From Burkholderiales bacterium (GTDB lineage: Bacteria; Pseudomonadota; Gammaproteobacteria; Burkholderiales; CAIKXV01), in assembly GCA_019751575.1 (NCBI GenBank), contig JAIENF010000426.1:1-8364 (forward strand): a stretch of DNA of 8,364 nucleotides, in the 5' to 3' direction. This document shows, piece after piece, positions 1 through 6,717 of this stretch. Below the pieces are notes generated by a model that was given only the letters and a program-made list of their open reading frames with translations, was not told the origin of the DNA and did no database searches. How positions within the stretch are numbered: position 1 is the first letter of the stretch; each line of letters begins with the position of its first letter. A program made the position numbers and the translations under genes.

Positions 1-534
1 CTCGACGATGTACTGGTAGGCGTGGGTGTGGATCGCCTCCTCGAAAGCCTGGCGCAGCAGGTACTGCCGGCATTCCGGCGCGGTGATGTGCCGGTAGGTT
101 CCGAGGACGATGTTGTTCGCCGCCAGCGAGTCGGCGGTGACGAAGAACCCGAGGTTGCGCTTGACCAGCCGGCGCTCGTCCTCGGTCAGGCCGTTGGGAT
201 CCTTCCACAGCGCGATGTCCCGGCTCATCTGGATTTCCTGCGGCATCCAGTGGTTCGCACAGGCGTCGAGGTACTTCTTCCAGGCCCATTCATACTTGAA
301 CGGCACCAGCTGGTTGACGTCGGTCTGGCCGTTGATGATCCGCTTGTCGTCTGCCGACACCCGGCGCGCGACTGCGGCGTCGCTCGCCGGTGCCAGTGCG
401 GAAACGGCGGCCGCTGCAGCGCTGCGGATCGCCTCCGCCGACGGGGAAAGCACGGCATCGAGGCCGCGCCCGGTCGCCCGCTGCCCGGGCTGTGCCCCGG
501 CCGTGGCGCCGAAATCTTCTTCGAATGAAAGCAT
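1..534 (-). CDS. nrdB: Class Ia ribonucleoside-diphosphate reductase, beta (radical) subunit; C-terminus off the left edge
   Basis: The beta subunit holds the diferric-tyrosyl radical that NrdA uses to reduce ribonucleoside diphosphates in the cytoplasm. The reading frame is open from an ATG at 534 to the window edge, giving 178 residues with no stop, roughly the N-terminal half of the protein. Residues 1-60 are a low-complexity Ala-rich leader. From about residue 61 ([20 protein letters not shown]) the sequence is unmistakable NrdB. By alignment from memory with the E. coli protein, the first iron ligands are D135 (in FVTADS) and E166 and H169 (in [10 protein letters not shown]), and the radical tyrosine is Y173; all are present. 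The remaining iron ligands fall outside the window. GAGGA at 543-547 sits 8 bases before the ATG. The gene follows nrdA by 35 bases and should share its transcript. The start choice is good; the leader has no assigned function. Confidence 0.96.
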   Translation of the reverse strand, partial: MLSFEEDFGATAGAQPGQRATGRGLDAVLSPSAEAIRSAAAAAVSALAPASDAAVARRVSADDKRIINGQTDVNQLVPFKYEWAWKKYLDACANHWMPQEIQMSRDIALWKDPNGLTEDERRLVKRNLGFFVTADSLAANNIVLGTYRHITAPECRQYLLRQAFEEAIHTHAYQYIVE

Positions 535-542
535 GAGTCCGT

Positions 543-547
543 TCCTC
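543..547 (-). promoter_or_regulatory. Ribosome binding site of nrdB
   Basis: The minus strand reads GAGGA here, 8 bases before the ATG at 534. It supports that start rather than a later one inside the Ala-rich leader. Confidence 0.7.
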
Positions 548-569
548 GTGAATCAGTGATTCGCCAGCG

Positions 570-3473
570 TTACTGGCAGGCTTCGCAATCGGGGTTGTCG
601 ATCGAGCAGAACTTCGCATCGGTCGCGGGCAGCGGGTCGGCCGGCGCTGCCATCGCACCGCCGGGCGTGCCGCCATTGACCGCGACCGCGTTAAGCTGGC
701 CGGCCTTGATGGTCGACTTCTCGGCATGCGTCGCGCCGACGGTACGCAGGTAGTAGGTGGTCTTCAGGCCACGCAGCCAGGCCAGCTTGTAGGTATCGTC
801 CAGCCGCTTGCCGGACGCGCCAGCCATGTAGATGTTCAGCGACTGCGACTGGTCGATCCACTTCTGCCGCCGCGCCGCCGCTTCGACCAGCCATGACGGG
901 TCGACCTCGAACGCCGTCGCGTACAGGTTCCTGACCTCGGCCGGGATGCGGTCGATCTTCGCCAGGCTGCCGTCGAAGTACTTGAGGTCGGAGATCATCA
1001 CCTCGTCCCACATGCCGAGCCGCTTCAGGTCGCGCACGAGGTACTCGTTCACCACGGTGAACTCGCCCGACAGGTTCGACTTGACGTACAGGTTCTGGAA
1101 CGTCGGCTCGATGCACTGCGACACGCCGGTGATGTTGGCGATGGTGGCGGTCGGCGCGATCGCCATCGTGTTCGAGTTGCGCATGCCGAAGCGGGCGATT
1201 CGGGCACGCACCGCATCCCAGTCGAGGGTCGTCGACTCGTCGCACTCGACGAAACCGCCCCGCTCCTCGCGCAGCAGCCGGATGGTGTCGATCGGCAGGA
1301 TGCCACGGTCCCAGAGGGAGCCCTTGAACGTCGCGTAGCGGCCCCGCTCCGCCGCCAGTTCGGTCGAGGCCCAGATCGCGTAGTAGGAAATGGCTTCCAT
1401 CGAACGGTCGGCGAACTCGACCGCCTCCTGCGAGGCGGTGGGGATGCGCAGCTCGTGCAGGCAGTCCTGGAAGCCCATCAGGCCGATGCCCACCGGCCGG
1501 TGCTTCATGTTCGAGTTGCGCGCCTTGTTGACCGCGTAGTAGTTCAGGTCGATCACGTTGTCCAGCATGCGCATCGCGACGTTGATCGTGCGCTGCAGCT
1601 TCTCGTGGTCGATCGTCTCCTTGCCGCCGTCGAGCTTCAGGTGCGCCTTGAGGTTCACCGACCCCAGGTTGCACACCGCCGTCTCCGCATCGCTGGTGTT
1701 GAGCGTGATCTCGGTGCACAGGTTCGAGCTGTGCACGACGCCGACATGCTGCTGCGGCGAGCGGATGTTGCACGGATCCTTGAAGGTGATCCAGGGATGG
1801 CCCGTCTCGAACAGCATCGAGAGCATCTTGCGCCAGAGCTGGAGCGCCGGGATCTTCTTGAACAGCCGGATCTCGCCTGCGGCCGCCTTGTCCTCGTACC
1901 GGAGGTAGGCCTTCTCGAAGGATGCACCGAACTTCTCGTGCAGGTCGGGCACGTCGGCCGGCGAGAACAGCGTCCACTCGCCTGCATTCATGACCCGCTT
2001 CATGAACAGGTCGGGAATCCAGTTGGCCGTGTTCATGTCGTGCGTGCGGCGGCGGTCGTCGCCGGTGTTCTTGCGCAGCTCGAGGAATTCCTCGATGTCC
2101 AGGTGCCAGGTCTCGAGGTAGGAGCACACCGCGCCCTTGCGCTTGCCGCCCTGGTTCACCGCCACCGCCGTGTCGTTGACGACCTTCAGGAACGGCACCA
2201 CGCCCTGGCTCTTGCCGTTCGTGCCCTTGATGTGCGAGCCGAGCGCACGCACCGGCGTCCAGTCGTTGCCGAGGCCGCCGGCGAACTTCTGCAGCATCGC
2301 GTTCTCCTTGATGGCCTCGTAGATGCCGTCAAGGTTGTCCGCCACGGTCGTCAGGTAGCAGGACGACATCTGGCTGTGCCGGGTCCCCGAATTGAACAGG
2401 GTCGGGGTCGAGCTCATGTAGTCGAACGACGACAGCACGTTGTAGAACTCGATCGCCCGCGCCTCGCGGTCGATCTCGCCCAGCGCCAGGCCCATCGCGA
2501 CCCGCATGAAGAACGTCTGCGGCATCTCGATCCGGCGCTCGTCGACATGCAGGAAGTACCGGTCGTAGAGGATCTGCAGGCCGAGGTAGTCGAACTTCAG
2601 GTCGTTGTCCGCGACCAGCGCGCGGCCCAGGCGGTCGAGGTCGTACTGGCCGAGCCGCTCGTCGAGCAACTGGGCGGAGACGCCCTCGCGGATGAGCCGC
2701 GGGAAGGCGACGGCATAGCCTTCCTTCATCTGGGCGTGCGTCTTCTCTTCGCCGAGCGTCTCGATGCGCAGGTCGTTGAGCAGCAGGCGCGCGGTGACGA
2801 AGCTGTAGCTCGGCTCCTGCTCGATCAGCGCGCGCGCGGACAGGACCGCCGACTTCCGCACTTCCCCGATCGGCACGCCGTCATAGAGGTCCCTGAGCGT
2901 CTGGTCGAGGATGGTTTCGGCGCTGGCCTCGGGCAGGCCCTGGCATGCCTCGTCGATCAGCCCCCGGAGCCACGAGAAGTCGAGCGTAACCAGTTCGTCG
3001 TTGACCTTGACGCGGATCGGCGCCGCCGTGGACGGCGCGCCGGCGACCGGTTGCGACTTGCGAAGTTCCGCGCGCGTGCGTGCACGCTCTTCGCGGTAGA
3101 GCACGTAGGACCGCGCGACCTCGTGCAGGCCGGAGCGCATCAGCGACAGTTCGACCTGGTCCTGGATGTCTTCGATGTGGAACGTGCCGCCATGGGGCTG
3201 CCGGCGCAGCAGCGCATTGATCGCCAGCGTGGTGAGCTGGGATACCTGCTCGCGGACCCTCGCCGAACCCGCGGCCTGCGATCCATCGACCGCGAGGAAC
3301 GCCTTGGTCATCGCGATGGCGATCTTCCCCGGCTCGAAACCCACCACGGCGCCATTGCGGCGGATCACCTTGTACTGCGCATAGCGTGCATCGACCGGCG
3401 AGAGCGCTGCCTCGGTGACGGAAACCGGCATCGCCGGCGTTGCCTGAGGCGAAAGTTCGCTCGCTGTCTGCAT
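570..3473 (-). CDS. nrdA: Class Ia ribonucleoside-diphosphate reductase, alpha (catalytic) subunit
   Basis: NrdA reduces ribonucleoside diphosphates to deoxyribonucleoside diphosphates with NrdB. The product is 967 residues, longer than the about 760 of E. coli NrdA because of an extra N-terminal ATP-cone (about 33-135) ahead of a second cone-like domain (about 151-235) that corresponds to the only cone in E. coli. This two-cone layout is known from Pseudomonas aeruginosa NrdA. Active-site residues are all present: C372 (SSCYL) and C601 (VCNLGS) as the redox pair, N584, C586 and E588 (NLCTE), Y907-Y908 (TTYYL) for radical transfer, and the C-terminal shuttle cysteines C963 and C966 (CEACQ). 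PTATIA at 774-779 fits the substrate phosphate loop. The ATG at 3473 is chosen because GGAGAG lies 5 bases upstream; the frame stays open to a GTG at 3599, but that lies inside a regulatory palindrome. The cone implies ATP/dATP activity control; NrdR boxes upstream suggest repression when dNTPs are plentiful. Confidence 0.97.
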   Translation of the reverse strand: MQTASELSPQATPAMPVSVTEAALSPVDARYAQYKVIRRNGAVVGFEPGKIAIAMTKAFLAVDGSQAAGSARVREQVSQLTTLAINALLRRQPHGGTFHIEDIQDQVELSLMRSGLHEVARSYVLYREERARTRAELRKSQPVAGAPSTAAPIRVKVNDELVTLDFSWLRGLIDEACQGLPEASAETILDQTLRDLYDGVPIGEVRKSAVLSARALIEQEPSYSFVTARLLLNDLRIETLGEEKTHAQMKEGYAVAFPRLIREGVSAQLLDERLGQYDLDRLGRALVADNDLKFDYLGLQILYDRYFLHVDERRIEMPQTFFMRVAMGLALGEIDREARAIEFYNVLSSFDYMSSTPTLFNSGTRHSQMSSCYLTTVADNLDGIYEAIKENAMLQKFAGGLGNDWTPVRALGSHIKGTNGKSQGVVPFLKVVNDTAVAVNQGGKRKGAVCSYLETWHLDIEEFLELRKNTGDDRRRTHDMNTANWIPDLFMKRVMNAGEWTLFSPADVPDLHEKFGASFEKAYLRYEDKAAAGEIRLFKKIPALQLWRKMLSMLFETGHPWITFKDPCNIRSPQQHVGVVHSSNLCTEITLNTSDAETAVCNLGSVNLKAHLKLDGGKETIDHEKLQRTINVAMRMLDNVIDLNYYAVNKARNSNMKHRPVGIGLMGFQDCLHELRIPTASQEAVEFADRSMEAISYYAIWASTELAAERGRYATFKGSLWDRGILPIDTIRLLREERGGFVECDESTTLDWDAVRARIARFGMRNSNTMAIAPTATIANITGVSQCIEPTFQNLYVKSNLSGEFTVVNEYLVRDLKRLGMWDEVMISDLKYFDGSLAKIDRIPAEVRNLYATAFEVDPSWLVEAAARRQKWIDQSQSLNIYMAGASGKRLDDTYKLAWLRGLKTTYYLRTVGATHAEKSTIKAGQLNAVAVNGGTPGGAMAAPADPLPATDAKFCSIDNPDCEACQ

Positions 3474-3478
3474 TGCTT

Positions 3479-3484
3479 CTCTCC
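3479..3484 (-). promoter_or_regulatory. Ribosome binding site deciding the nrdA start
   Basis: The minus strand reads GGAGAG, 5 bases before the ATG at 3473. It favours this start over the in-frame upstream GTG at 3599, which would add 42 unconserved-looking residues. Confidence 0.75.
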
Positions 3485-3592
3485 AGTTCGGTGCATCGAT
3501 AAAGACGACAGGCGCCTGCCACCCGGCGCACGGCCCGCGTTGCCACCGCTCACGGACCCGCCAGGGCCCGCCGGTTCCGCCCGGGAACGAAC

Positions 3593-3608
3593 GCACCACA
3601 TGTTGTGT
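3593..3608 (-). promoter_or_regulatory. NrdR box, promoter-distal copy
   Basis: The minus strand reads ACACAACATGTGGTGC. It fits the NrdR-box pattern ACACWATATATWGTGT at the conserved ACAC and GTG arms and at the central AT; the mismatches are in the inner positions and the last base. NrdR is a Zn-finger/ATP-cone repressor of ribonucleotide reductase operons. The centre is 52 bases from that of the other box, close to five helical turns. From the proposed transcription start this box lies at about +68 to +83, inside the leader. Recognised by eye, not scored with a matrix. Confidence 0.7.
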
Positions 3609-3644
3609 GCGCCAGCGTCCCCCACGCTATAGCTTCGGTTGCCG

Positions 3645-3660
3645 CCACAACATCTAGTGG
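3645..3660 (-). promoter_or_regulatory. NrdR box, promoter-proximal copy
   Basis: The minus strand reads CCACTAGATGTTGTGG, a near-palindrome with CCAC and GTGG arms around a TAGATGTT core. It matches the NrdR-box pattern at the inner arm bases and much of the core. It lies just downstream of the proposed -10 element (about +16 to +31), where bound repressor could block initiation or clearance. NrdR normally needs two boxes on one face of the helix; the pairing with the box at 3593-3608 strengthens both calls. Confidence 0.75.
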
Positions 3661-3681
3661 CCCGTCGTTCATTCAAAGCTA

Positions 3682-3709
3682 ATTCTAGGGGTTTGCTGGT
3701 GCCCGTCAA
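3682..3709 (-). promoter_or_regulatory. Sigma-70-type promoter for nrdAB
   Basis: On the minus strand TTGACG (3709-3704) and TAGAAT (3687-3682) are separated by 16 bases; each hexamer matches five of six consensus positions. Transcription would start near 3675, leaving a leader of about 200 bases before nrdA. An A8 tract (plus-strand T8 at 3724-3731) lies at about -49 to -56, where an UP element would bind the RNA polymerase alpha subunit. The site sits between the end of the deacetylase-family gene and nrdA, so nrdAB is probably its own transcription unit. Confidence 0.7.
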
Positions 3710-3748
3710 GCGGCTGGCCGGGATTTTTTTTCAGCCGGAGGCCGGTGC

Positions 3749-3778
3749 CTGCACGGGCGCAACAATCCCGCGCTGCAG
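3749..3778 (-). other. Bulged stem-loop after the deacetylase-family gene
   Basis: The minus strand can pair CTGCA plus CGGG (with a 3-base GCG bulge between them) to CCCG plus TGCAG across a 9-base loop, giving nine base pairs. It lies about 37 bases after the stop at 3815. No T-run follows on the minus strand, so it is not a classic intrinsic terminator. It could protect an mRNA 3' end or be chance in GC-rich DNA. Confidence 0.3.
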
Positions 3779-3814
3779 TGCTTCGGCGAGGCTGCGGCGA
3801 ACATGCCGATGCGC

Positions 3815-4708
3815 TCAGCAGCCTGCGGCGAGTCGCACCGTCTGCAGGTGGATGTCCACCGTCTCGTCGATCTCGTGCGCATAGCCGCCGGCCATGCAGG
3901 CCGCCACCGGGAGCCCTGCGGCGGCACAGCGGCCGAACACCAGCCGGTCGCGCTCGGCCAGCCCCCGGCGGCTCAGGGACAGGCGGCCGAGCCGGTCGCC
4001 CTCGTAGGGGTCTGCACCCGCCAGGTAGATCGCCAGCCCCGCCCGTGCCGCGGCCAGCGCGTGGTCCAGCCCGCCCGCCAGGCGCTCGAGGTATTCGTCG
4101 TCCCCGGTTCCGTCGTCCAGTTCGATATCGAGGTCGCTCGACTGCTTGACGAACGGATAGTTGTTGCGGCCGTGGATCGAGAACGTGAACACCGACGCAT
4201 CGCCGGCGAGGATGGACGCGGTCCCGTCCCCCTGGTGCACGTCGCAGTCGACCACCACGACCCGCTGCACATGCCCACAGGCCTGCATCGCGGTGGCGGC
4301 GATGGCCGCGTCGTTGAACACGCAGTAGCCGCCGCCATGGTCGCGGAACGCATGGTGGGTGCCGCCGGCGAGGTTCACGGCCGTGCCGTCCTCGAGCGCG
4401 GCGCGGCAGGCAGCCACGGTCGCCCCGCTCGATCGGCGCGAACGCTCGACCATCTGTTCCGACCACGGGAAGCCGATGTCACGCTGCTGCTTCGGACTCA
4501 GGGTCCCGGTGACCACGGCTTGCAGCCAGGCCATGTCGTGCGCACGCAGGATGTCGGCATCGCTGGCGGCCGGGGCGAGTTCCAGCTGCACTGCACCTGG
4601 CGGCAGTTCGGCGACCACGCGCGCCCGCAACCGGGCGTATTTCTCCATCGGGAAGCGATGGCCCGGCGGCAACGGCAGCACGAAGCTGTCGCTGTAGTAC
4701 GCGCGCAC
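3815..4708 (-). CDS. Histone deacetylase-family zinc hydrolase, substrate unknown
   Basis: The 297-residue protein has the arginase/deacetylase fold shared by HDACs, bacterial AcuC and acetylpolyamine amidohydrolases. The active site is complete: the tandem histidines H118-H119 (GGTHHAF), zinc ligands D156 and H158 (DCDVHQGDG) and D233 (AGADPYEGD), and the transition-state tyrosine Y276 (GGY). The short length and the GGTHHAF and GYCVFND motifs resemble the compact class IV (HDAC11-like) bacterial group more than full-length AcuC. No signal peptide or membrane segment is seen, so it is likely cytoplasmic. It would deacylate an acyl-lysine or a small amide; the sequence does not show which. 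The start is a GTG at 4708, with GAGGG overlapping the ampD stop and 9 bases of spacing, so translation is probably coupled to ampD. No acetyl-CoA synthetase or acetyltransferase gene is in view. The family call is firm, the role open. Confidence 0.93.
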   Translation of the reverse strand: MRAYYSDSFVLPLPPGHRFPMEKYARLRARVVAELPPGAVQLELAPAASDADILRAHDMAWLQAVVTGTLSPKQQRDIGFPWSEQMVERSRRSSGATVAACRAALEDGTAVNLAGGTHHAFRDHGGGYCVFNDAAIAATAMQACGHVQRVVVVDCDVHQGDGTASILAGDASVFTFSIHGRNNYPFVKQSSDLDIELDDGTGDDEYLERLAGGLDHALAAARAGLAIYLAGADPYEGDRLGRLSLSRRGLAERDRLVFGRCAAAGLPVAACMAGGYAHEIDETVDIHLQTVRLAAGC

Positions 4709-4717
4709 CCGGGACCG

Positions 4718-4723
4718 CCCTCA
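4718..4723 (-). promoter_or_regulatory. Ribosome binding site overlapping the ampD stop codon
   Basis: The minus strand reads TGAGGG: the TGA is the ampD stop and GAGGG is a Shine-Dalgarno sequence 9 bases before the GTG at 4708. It supports the GTG start and suggests that terminating ribosomes re-initiate on the deacetylase-family gene. Confidence 0.6.
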
Positions 4724-5308
4724 GCCGCCCAGCGCAGCGCGCAGGCGGCGCCAGTCGAAGAACGGCCCGGGATCGGTCTTGCGGCCGGGCGCGATGTCGC
4801 TGTGGCCGACGAGGTGCGTCAGCGGGTACCGGCCGCGCAAGGTCCGGACAAGCCCGGCGAGCACGTCGTACTGGACACCTTCGAACGGGTCTTCGTCGCT
4901 GCCCTCGAGCTCGACGCCGATCGAGAAGTCGTTGCAGCGGGCACGGCCCATGAAGCTCGACACCCCCGCGTGCCAGGCGCGCCTGGAGCAGGCGACGAAC
5001 TGGATCAGTTCGCCGTCGCGCCGCACCAGGAAATGCGCCGACACGCGCAGCCCGCGCAACGGCCCGAAGTACGGATGCGCCTCCGGGTCCAGGCGGTTCA
5101 GGAACAGGTCGATGATCGCATCGCCGCCGTACACCCCCGGAGGCAGGCTGATGTTGTGGACGACCAGCAGGTCCACCGGGGTCGAACGTGGCCGGGCATC
5201 GCAGTTGGGGGACGGCACCTGGCGCGCGGCGCGCACCCGTCCCGACCGGTCGATCGGGGACCGGGGTCGCCCGCGCCGGGCGATGGCCGCCGGATCACTC
5301 GATGCCAA
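4721..5308 (-). CDS. ampD: 1,6-anhydro-N-acetylmuramyl-L-alanine amidase
   Basis: AmpD cuts the amide bond between anhydro-MurNAc and the stem peptide of recycled peptidoglycan fragments in the cytoplasm. In species with an AmpR-controlled beta-lactamase this also lowers the inducing signal; none is visible here. The 195-residue product has the whole AmpD signature: PSPNCDARP, then LLVVHNISLPPG with zinc ligand H51, GVELEG with catalytic E133, and GHSDIAPGRKTDPGP with H169, K177 and D179. No signal peptide is visible, which fits cytosolic AmpD rather than the exported paralogues. The start is uncertain. The TTG at 5308 has GGAG 4 bases upstream and overlaps the pilR end by 14 bases, but gives about 20 extra Arg/Pro-rich residues compared with E. 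coli AmpD. A GTG at 5236 would instead begin just before the conserved PSPN segment. It is probably co-transcribed with pilR. Confidence 0.95.
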   Translation of the reverse strand: MASSDPAAIARRGRPRSPIDRSGRVRAARQVPSPNCDARPRSTPVDLLVVHNISLPPGVYGGDAIIDLFLNRLDPEAHPYFGPLRGLRVSAHFLVRRDGELIQFVACSRRAWHAGVSSFMGRARCNDFSIGVELEGSDEDPFEGVQYDVLAGLVRTLRGRYPLTHLVGHSDIAPGRKTDPGPFFDWRRLRAALGG

Positions 5309-6647
5309 GCCGCTCCATCCGGTATCGCAACTGGCGGAACGAGATGCCGAGGATCTTCGCCGCCGCGGTGCGGTTGTATCGAGTCTTCTCGAGCGCCTCG
5401 ACGATCGCCTGCTTCTCGATCGTGGCCAGGTAGTCTTCGAGCGGAAGGCCGCGGATGTCGGGCGCCTCGGCTGCAGCCGCCTTCAACTGCAGGTCGTCCC
5501 GCCCGATCTCGCTGCCCGAACACAGCGCGAGCGCCCGCTCCAGCACGTTCTCGAGTTCGCGCACGTTGCCGGGGAACGGATAGTCCTCGAGCGCGCGCAC
5601 CGCTCCGGCGGAGAGCACGGGCACCGGCATCGCGTCCTGCGCGCCGCGCCGCTCGAGGAACGCCTGCGCGAGCAGGCCGATGTCCTCGGGCATGTCGCGC
5701 AGCGACGGCATCTTCAGCTCGATCACGTTCAACCGGTAGAAGAGATCCTGGCGGAACCGCCCGGCCTTCACTTCCTCGGCAAGGTCCTTGTGCGTGGCCG
5801 AGATCACGCGCACGTCGACCGCCTCTTCCTGCGTCGCGCCGACCTTGCGCACCCGCTTCTCCTGGATCGCCCGCAGCAGCTTCACCTGCATCAGCAACGG
5901 CAGTTCGGCGACTTCGTCGAGGAACAGCGTGCCGCCATCGGCCGCCTGGAAGAACCCGCCCCGCTCGCCGTCCGCGCCGGTGAACGCACCCTTGCGATAG
6001 CCGAAGAACTCGCTCTCGACCAGGTTCTCGGGAATCGCGCCGCAGTTCACGGGCACGAACGGCCGTTCATGGCGCACGCTTTTCTGGTGGATCAGCTTGG
6101 CCGCGAGTTCCTTGCCGCATCCGGATTCGCCGGACACATGGATGGGCGCCTGGCTGCGGGCCAGGCGGTCGATCATCGCGCGCGTCTGGCGCATCGGCTC
6201 GCTCTCGCCGAGCAGGGTGTGCGTCCCGGACGCGCCGGCCTCGGCGGCAGCGGCATCGGCGCTGGCGGCCGCCGCATTGTCCTCGGACAGCTTGAGCGCC
6301 GACTTCACCAGCGCCCGCAACTGGTTCACCTGCACCGGCTTGGCGAGGTAGTCGAACGCGCCGGCCTTGAGCGCGGCCACCGCGTTCTCGGCGCTGCCGT
6401 AGGCGGTGATCACCGCCACCGGCATGCGCGGCCAGAAGCGCGCGGCGTGCTGCAGCAGCGCGAGCCCGTCACCGTCCGGCAGCCGCATGTCGGTCAGGCA
6501 GACGTCGTACTGCTGCTTCTGCAGCAGCTGGCGCGCCTCGAATTCACTCTCGGCCGCATCGGTCGCCAGTCCCATGCGGTTCAGCGTGAGGCTGAGCAGT
6601 TCGCGGATGTCGGCCTCGTCGTCGACGATCAGCGCACGCGCCTTCAT
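5295..6647 (-). CDS. pilR: Sigma-54-dependent response regulator PilR, type IV pilin activator
   Basis: PilR is phosphorylated by PilS and drives RpoN-dependent transcription of pilin genes. The 450-residue protein has three domains. The receiver (1-118) has acidic residues D10-E11, phospho-acceptor D53 (LTDMRLPDG), T81 and K103. An Ala-rich linker (about 124-139) follows. The AAA+ domain (about 145-375) has Walker A GESGCGKE at 173-180, the sigma-54 contact loop GAFTGA at 220-225 and Walker B TLFLDE at 240-245. A Fis-type helix-turn-helix closes the protein (about 425-447, RTAAAKILGISFRQLRYR). Similarity from memory to P. aeruginosa PilR is strong along its length, and a PilS-type kinase lies immediately upstream, so PilR is preferred over NtrC or other family members. 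The ATG at 6647 begins the receiver exactly; the frame extends upstream into pilS, but that part is not receiver sequence. The ribosome binding site is weak. No pilA target promoter is in the window. Confidence 0.93.
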   Translation of the reverse strand: MKARALIVDDEADIRELLSLTLNRMGLATDAAESEFEARQLLQKQQYDVCLTDMRLPDGDGLALLQHAARFWPRMPVAVITAYGSAENAVAALKAGAFDYLAKPVQVNQLRALVKSALKLSEDNAAAASADAAAAEAGASGTHTLLGESEPMRQTRAMIDRLARSQAPIHVSGESGCGKELAAKLIHQKSVRHERPFVPVNCGAIPENLVESEFFGYRKGAFTGADGERGGFFQAADGGTLFLDEVAELPLLMQVKLLRAIQEKRVRKVGATQEEAVDVRVISATHKDLAEEVKAGRFRQDLFYRLNVIELKMPSLRDMPEDIGLLAQAFLERRGAQDAMPVPVLSAGAVRALEDYPFPGNVRELENVLERALALCSGSEIGRDDLQLKAAAAEAPDIRGLPLEDYLATIEKQAIVEALEKTRYNRTAAAKILGISFRQLRYRMERLGIE

Positions 6648-6717
6648 CGGCCGGCGTCCCGCCTGCGGCGCGGCACCCTCAGGGCCGCGGCGGGCATCGG
6701 ATCCATGGGAAACGTCG

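Larger units (their letters stand above)
3474..3814 (-). other. Intergenic region with the nrdAB control sites and leader
   Basis: This 341-base stretch holds no supported gene. From its upstream (right) end it contains a bulged hairpin (3749-3778), an A8 tract on the minus strand (3724-3731), the promoter (3682-3709), two NrdR-like boxes (3645-3660 and 3593-3608) and the nrdA ribosome binding site. About 100 bases between 3485 and 3592 are GC-rich and carry nothing I recognise; no known riboswitch pattern was seen. No clear intrinsic terminator follows the deacetylase-family gene. Confidence 0.7.

Noticed and set aside
550..577. Palindrome gaatcagtgattc and small hairpin gccag/ctggc between nrdA and nrdB
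   Set aside because: The arms are only 5-6 bases, there is no T-run, and the two genes are normally co-transcribed. Probably chance, or a minor mRNA structure.
225..727. Minus-strand frames of 77 and 145 codons over the nrdB start
   Set aside because: They are out of frame with nrdB and nrdA, overlap both, and encode Arg/Ser/Pro-rich shadow sequence.
3474..3599. GTG start of nrdA at 3599 adding 42 residues
   Set aside because: The GTG is inside an NrdR-like box, and the ATG at 3473 has a good ribosome binding site and a typical NrdA N-terminus.
1455..3632. 725-codon open frame on the plus strand
   Set aside because: It lies opposite nrdA, which has unmistakable catalytic motifs. The translation is His/Arg/Leu/Val-rich with no domain signature, as expected of the antisense frame of a GC-rich gene.
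3626..3633. GCTATAGC as the -10 element of a second nrdA promoter
   Set aside because: No acceptable -35 hexamer lies 16-18 bases upstream; TTGTGG is only 13 bases away. A weak start here cannot be excluded.
3711..3737. T8 run with flanking cggctg/cagccg as an intrinsic terminator
   Set aside because: The T-run is on the plus strand, where no gene is transcribed, and the stem would enclose the T-run rather than precede it. The A-tract is better read as part of the nrdA promoter.
3803..5983. 726-codon open frame on the plus strand
   Set aside because: It runs antisense across the deacetylase gene, ampD and part of pilR, all with complete motifs; its second half is low-complexity Arg/Pro/Ser.
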